Of a stretch of DNA of 64,000 nt, positions 61,301 through 64,000 are shown piece after piece. The position numbers were made by a program, and so were the translations under genes. The stretch comes from Frigididesulfovibrio sp031551885 (GTDB lineage: Bacteria > Desulfobacterota > Desulfovibrionia > Desulfovibrionales > Desulfovibrionaceae), in NCBI GenBank assembly GCA_031551885.1, contig JAVBMX010000035.1, positions 1 through 64,000 of the forward strand, written 5' to 3'. The notes beneath the pieces were generated by a model. That model saw nothing but the letters and a program-made list of their open reading frames with translations, was not told where the DNA came from and searched no databases. How positions within the stretch are numbered: the first letter of the stretch is position 1; every line of letters begins with the position of its first letter.

Positions 61301-64000
61301 CTCCCAACTTCCCGGCCTGGTCTTCCAGCCCGCGACCTCCGGAGCGCAGAGCTTCAACTACAGCGACGTGCGCCTGGACTACACGGTCTCGGTTTCCAAC
61401 GATGCCGGGGCCTCGGCCGTGTTCACCGGTTCTTCGCAAATCGTGATCGACGCCGTGGCCGACAAGCCGGGTGTCGCGATCCCCTCCGGCGGGGACGCCG
61501 TGGACTACCCCCATACCTTCGACCCCGAGACGGGCCTGGATACGGTCCAAGATTCGGCCAGACCGGGAGACACCGTGACCGTGCACGGCACGGTCGGCTT
61601 TCCCGATGTTTCGGGCGGGGAAAACCATTACATCCTCATTGAGAACGGCAATTCCGCCGGCGACCGTTATCTTCTCGAAGGCGTGAAGATAACGGCCGGG
61701 TCCGAAAGCCTGTCCCTTTCCGCGACCCAGCTTGCCGGGTTCGCCACCACGACCGTCAACGGCGTGACCTATTACCTGGTGCCAGCGGAGGGCAATTTCA
61801 CCAACGGCGACACCATCGCGTCCTTCGACGTGGACATCACCATCAAAACCGTGGGTGAAACCAGCCACGACAACAGCGTGGGCTTCGGCGGGTATGCGAC
61901 CATCCCCGACTCCATGGCCGGTTCGGCCGGGGGAGCGCCCGCCGCGAACTACGAATTCGATACCGCCAACAACAACGCCTACACCACCGGCTCCGTCACG
62001 GTGCACACCGAGGTGGTGGACACGAAAACCGTGACCATGCATGTGGGCGGCGCGTATGAAAACGCCGACCACCGCGCGAACGAGGGCTTCATTGCCCGCG
62101 CCGACATGCTCCATACGGCCCCGGACGGCACCCTGCAGTTCAAGCCCGGATACCTCGCCCAGGTACAGGCCGACAGCGCGCCCATTACCTTCACCTTGGA
62201 GCCGGCGGCGGCGAACGAAACCATGTCCTGTCTTTCCGTGCGCTTCCAGGTGATCGACGACGGAATCACCGACCCGGCATCCACCGGCAACTTCATGTAC
62301 GGCGACACCCTGATTCCGCTTACCTACGCCGGAATCGTCAACGGGGATCTCCTCATCTGCGCCTACGACGCCGTGTCCGGCTACGTGACCCTGACCGTCA
62401 TTCCGGCCGACGGCGTCTACGAAACAAGCACCGAACTGTACTTTGTGCCGGGCGAAAGCTTCCACGGCACGGACATTCCCCTGGACTTCGCGGCCGTGGT
62501 GCATGACTCCGGCAGCGGCTTTTCCAAAGAGTTCTCCAACCTGAGCGGCGCGGCCGGAAAAACCCTGGCGGACGCTCTGGCGAATACCGTGGGCATCCCC
62601 ACCGACCCCAATCATATGAGCCAGACCCTCGGCGGACAGGATGCCTCCAACCCCATCGACAACCTGGTGGATGTGGACTCCGTGGCCCAAAAGCCGACCG
62701 TGGGCGACCCGACAATCGCCGGCGGACCGACAAACGGCGACCCCGACGCCGTGGACGCGAATCACGACGGGTACTACGACAACGTCGTCCCCGGCGGGCA
62801 GGCCACGATTCAGGCGGAAGTGACGTTCCACGACCTCAACGACGGCTCCGAACGCCACTACGTGCTGGTGCAGGCGTATCCGGGCTGGCAGGCCCCGACC
62901 GGCCTGTCTGCCGTGGACGCGGGCGGGGTCGAGCACACCCTGAGCGTGACCTGGACGTTGCAGAAAATCAACGGCGTCATGTACTACAAGGCGGAAATCG
63001 CCAATGCCGACATCCGGGCCTACGGCAACGGCACGCTCGATCTCCGCGTGGCCATGGTGTCGCCCGCCGACGCCGCCGGCACCCTGAACGTCACGATCGG
63101 CGCGGCTTCCTGGGAAGACAACGCCCTGCTGGATCAGGAACTGACCCTCGACAACAACCACGCTTTTGACATGAAGAGCGCCTCCGTGTCTTTCAGCAAG
63201 GCGGGCGGCCTGTGGATGGAACCGGTGAACCCGGTGTACGAGAACGATACGCCGAACGCCAACACAAGCGACCCGAACAATCCCGGCCTGCCGAACACTC
63301 TCACCGCCGGCGGCACGACCATCATCGTGCATGCCGATGCCGCCGACAGCATCACGGACTTCCGGTTCACCAACTATGACCCGTCCAGGGGCGTCGTCAG
63401 CCTGAACGGCGTGCCCATCAACGCCGACGGCACGCTGCCGAACGGCGCCGCCCTGCACGGCGGCGACACCTTTACTTTTGTTCCGGCCCGCGACTTCAGC
63501 GACGCCGACCTCAACCTCACTTACAGCGCCACGATCGTCGACCGGTGCAGCGGCGACGCCCACCCCGGCGACGGCGGCTTCACCATCGTGGTGGACGCGG
63601 TGGCCGAACTGCCCGTAAACGTGTACCCCACGCAGAATACCGTGGAAGCCGAAACCTTCGGCGGCGAAACCACAATCGCTTTCGCCGTCCACGCGAAGTT
63701 TGAAGACTTCGACGGCTCCGAACAGCACTTCGTGCTGGTGGAAGCCAAAGCCAACATGACCATCGGGAAAAGCGCCGGCACCTTCAGCGTGATGGACCCG
63801 GTAACCGGCACGTATGTGACTTACTACAAGATTCCTGTGGACAACTCGGCCATCGATCCGAGCACCGGAGAAGTCGTCGTTACGATAAGCATCCAGGCCG
63901 GACGGCTGGGCTCGGACGACCCCGGTCATATCCGGGTGGGCGCGCTCTCGGAGGATCATCCCACCGACAACGGCGAAATCACCTACCACAACAACACCGC
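58344..64000 (+). CDS. Giant LapA-like repeat adhesin (partial, continues past window)
   Basis: An open frame of 1885 codons with no stop before the window edge. Residues 1-105 match the N-terminal domain of the adhesin at 38318 (FEPGEATMSREG, FFASLDVG), then TAAG at 106-109, the tetrapeptide cut by LapG in Pseudomonas LapA, and LLLNGVDRLGSLGT. The rest is a series of long repeats of roughly 310-410 residues, each opening with VDAVADLP-type sequence (near nucleotides 59263, 60373, 61441, 62665, 63589) and including HYVLVQ/HYALIE strands. They resemble T1SS-type extracellular beta-sandwich repeats. AGGGGGA precedes the ATG. It is probably a type I-secreted biofilm adhesin held at the surface by its N-terminus. 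Confidence 0.85.
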   Translation, partial: MAPESTSPTTTETPGRLLQAPKPQAGQAVTVQSAAGAEIALGFEPGEATMSREGENLSFRFSDGGSVVLTNFFAVGDQPLPNFKLPDGVEVSSRDFFASLDVGFSTAAGPAAAPSAPPSSGEGAYTDDPGLLLNGVDRLGSLGTVYWGRDSEVPERLWGLPERPGGDFSVDVVTTTDMFAASGVFEDGRANQHLYGDRNVPDNMVTPGQIHFTFSPSGTTVVDGIHLSGFDAGTKIYLGEYGSPGAVEILISGPDQVVDFQQSDFTSRGVYILAPENSEHDMTINAVVDLRALSSGITDTATGTFIIIVDAVADLPGNVFSDIGAVDLDGSMTVTDQETAGQRFLDGWAEDVIAKTQDPADASAVRVASVPVTATITFFDYGESGEGDHEHHYALIEKPADGWTCATALDTITLRCDASGEPLADQSATGAMEKEFFRIPVDNADILAAGGTISVQADLSGPADYTTDTTIKLWAGGMAEEHPSDGELTYANNKAYNFSESRVDLSIDTVDSTLTVRVGWVAEGNAPNKNLAPGNTQGHDWTPEAGGHDPGATGNGAPIHVAISGGVLPDGGPAGEQISGATFSFNEGDAVLRVGSVELTASQDIAGVHYEVTTNAGVTTVTISNLPSGAVDLDALGLNFVPKNFYEDADISFSYTVDVESSAGAKAHFSGESLVTVDAVADLSTDVKAGIGADTSNPTFIDNDTANAVHDDTDRNFHHGAQDGPKAGWEIDEFRLDYSSVKYGFSVTVATSFPDADGSERHFLLVEKPADTAWELGPLPAGHHIDAADPTYTDAGGTVYWKIEIDDPTQGNTTVTIPLNYNGSIAGDLTLDLKTGSYAQETLTVDADGHPTGREYDLQNNTAVRTDGTRVEYAIDVFNSTLTVGTGWASEGNNDAKHLNATGPSAAYVDTNAYAGSTANGPDGATNLGAPITFTLSGASGSPEHIDSVTFTFEGARGDLVLADGTHPAGTPVPGQPGLVTVTLASSQLPGLVFQPATSGAQSFNYSDVRLDYTVSVSNDAGASAVFTGSSQIVIDAVADKPGVAIPSGGDAVDYPHTFDPETGLDTVQDSARPGDTVTVHGTVGFPDVSGGENHYILIENGNSAGDRYLLEGVKITAGSESLSLSATQLAGFATTTVNGVTYYLVPAEGNFTNGDTIASFDVDITIKTVGETSHDNSVGFGGYATIPDSMAGSAGGAPAANYEFDTANNNAYTTGSVTVHTEVVDTKTVTMHVGGAYENADHRANEGFIARADMLHTAPDGTLQFKPGYLAQVQADSAPITFTLEPAAANETMSCLSVRFQVIDDGITDPASTGNFMYGDTLIPLTYAGIVNGDLLICAYDAVSGYVTLTVIPADGVYETSTELYFVPGESFHGTDIPLDFAAVVHDSGSGFSKEFSNLSGAAGKTLADALANTVGIPTDPNHMSQTLGGQDASNPIDNLVDVDSVAQKPTVGDPTIAGGPTNGDPDAVDANHDGYYDNVVPGGQATIQAEVTFHDLNDGSERHYVLVQAYPGWQAPTGLSAVDAGGVEHTLSVTWTLQKINGVMYYKAEIANADIRAYGNGTLDLRVAMVSPADAAGTLNVTIGAASWEDNALLDQELTLDNNHAFDMKSASVSFSKAGGLWMEPVNPVYENDTPNANTSDPNNPGLPNTLTAGGTTIIVHADAADSITDFRFTNYDPSRGVVSLNGVPINADGTLPNGAALHGGDTFTFVPARDFSDADLNLTYSATIVDRCSGDAHPGDGGFTIVVDAVAELPVNVYPTQNTVEAETFGGETTIAFAVHAKFEDFDGSEQHFVLVEAKANMTIGKSAGTFSVMDPVTGTYVTYYKIPVDNSAIDPSTGEVVVTISIQAGRLGSDDPGHIRVGALSEDHPTDNGEITYHNNT

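Noticed and set aside
59718..63989. A 1423-residue open frame on the minus strand
   Set aside because: It is the mirror of the plus-strand giant adhesin, whose frame is fully open to the window end with repeats and a start signal. The minus frame is Gly/His/Val-rich noise typical of GC-rich antisense frames.

Overview
The window looks like the end of a contig from a GC-rich, anaerobic sulfate-reducing deltaproteobacterium (Desulfovibrionaceae-like). The best lineage evidence is a complete qrcABCD operon, which encodes the periplasmic cytochrome c3:menaquinone reductase characteristic of Desulfovibrio. Supporting evidence is a cytochrome bd oxidase, LapA-like giant adhesins of the Desulfovibrio biofilm type, and typical GGGGCTCC intergenic repeats. 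The first ~100 bases are G/C homopolymer runs and probably low-quality contig-end sequence.

Layout. A CoA-transferase gene (141-1622) is followed by a 10.7-kb integrated element (about 1817-12594). It is bounded by 58-bp direct repeats derived from the 3' end of a tRNA-Asn gene; the intact tRNA is at 12548-12623. The element has an integrase, an AlpA-like regulator, a primase-like replication gene split by a frameshift, HNH, large terminase, major capsid, protease, portal and connectors. It has no tail, lysis or adhesion genes, which is the gene content of a capsid-forming phage satellite (cf-PICI). Next come an RTX-like repeat protein, a fluoride channel, a BenE-type transporter, QueF, CobT and a DedA protein. 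The minus-strand rpsB-tsf-(glycosyltransferase)-pyrH-frr cluster follows, then a Crp/Fnr regulator, an HD-GYP protein, RfbC and a YgiW-like protein. The energy block is qrcABCD and cydAB.

From 38 kb there is a 1834-residue secreted adhesin-like protein, an RNA-repair-like operon (double nucleotidyltransferase, P-loop kinase, Thg1-like 3'-5' polymerase, small unknown), an exported RidA, and the phosphate regulon pstS-pstC-pstA-phoB-phoR-pstB-phoU. The window ends with an AT-rich TetR regulator and the first 1885 codons of a second giant adhesin running off the right edge. The two adhesins share an N-terminal retention-like domain with an alanine-alanine-glycine site at the same place.

Two observations stand out beyond ordinary annotation. 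One is a family of dispersed elements of about 115-130 bp, each with two hairpins whose stems change in sequence but keep pairing. Most copies lie 14-26 nt upstream of a start codon on the same strand (benE, tsf, glycosyltransferase, pstS, pstB). The other is the tail-less, capsid-encoding satellite in a sulfate reducer. Coding assignments rest on protein reading by eye; no database search was run.
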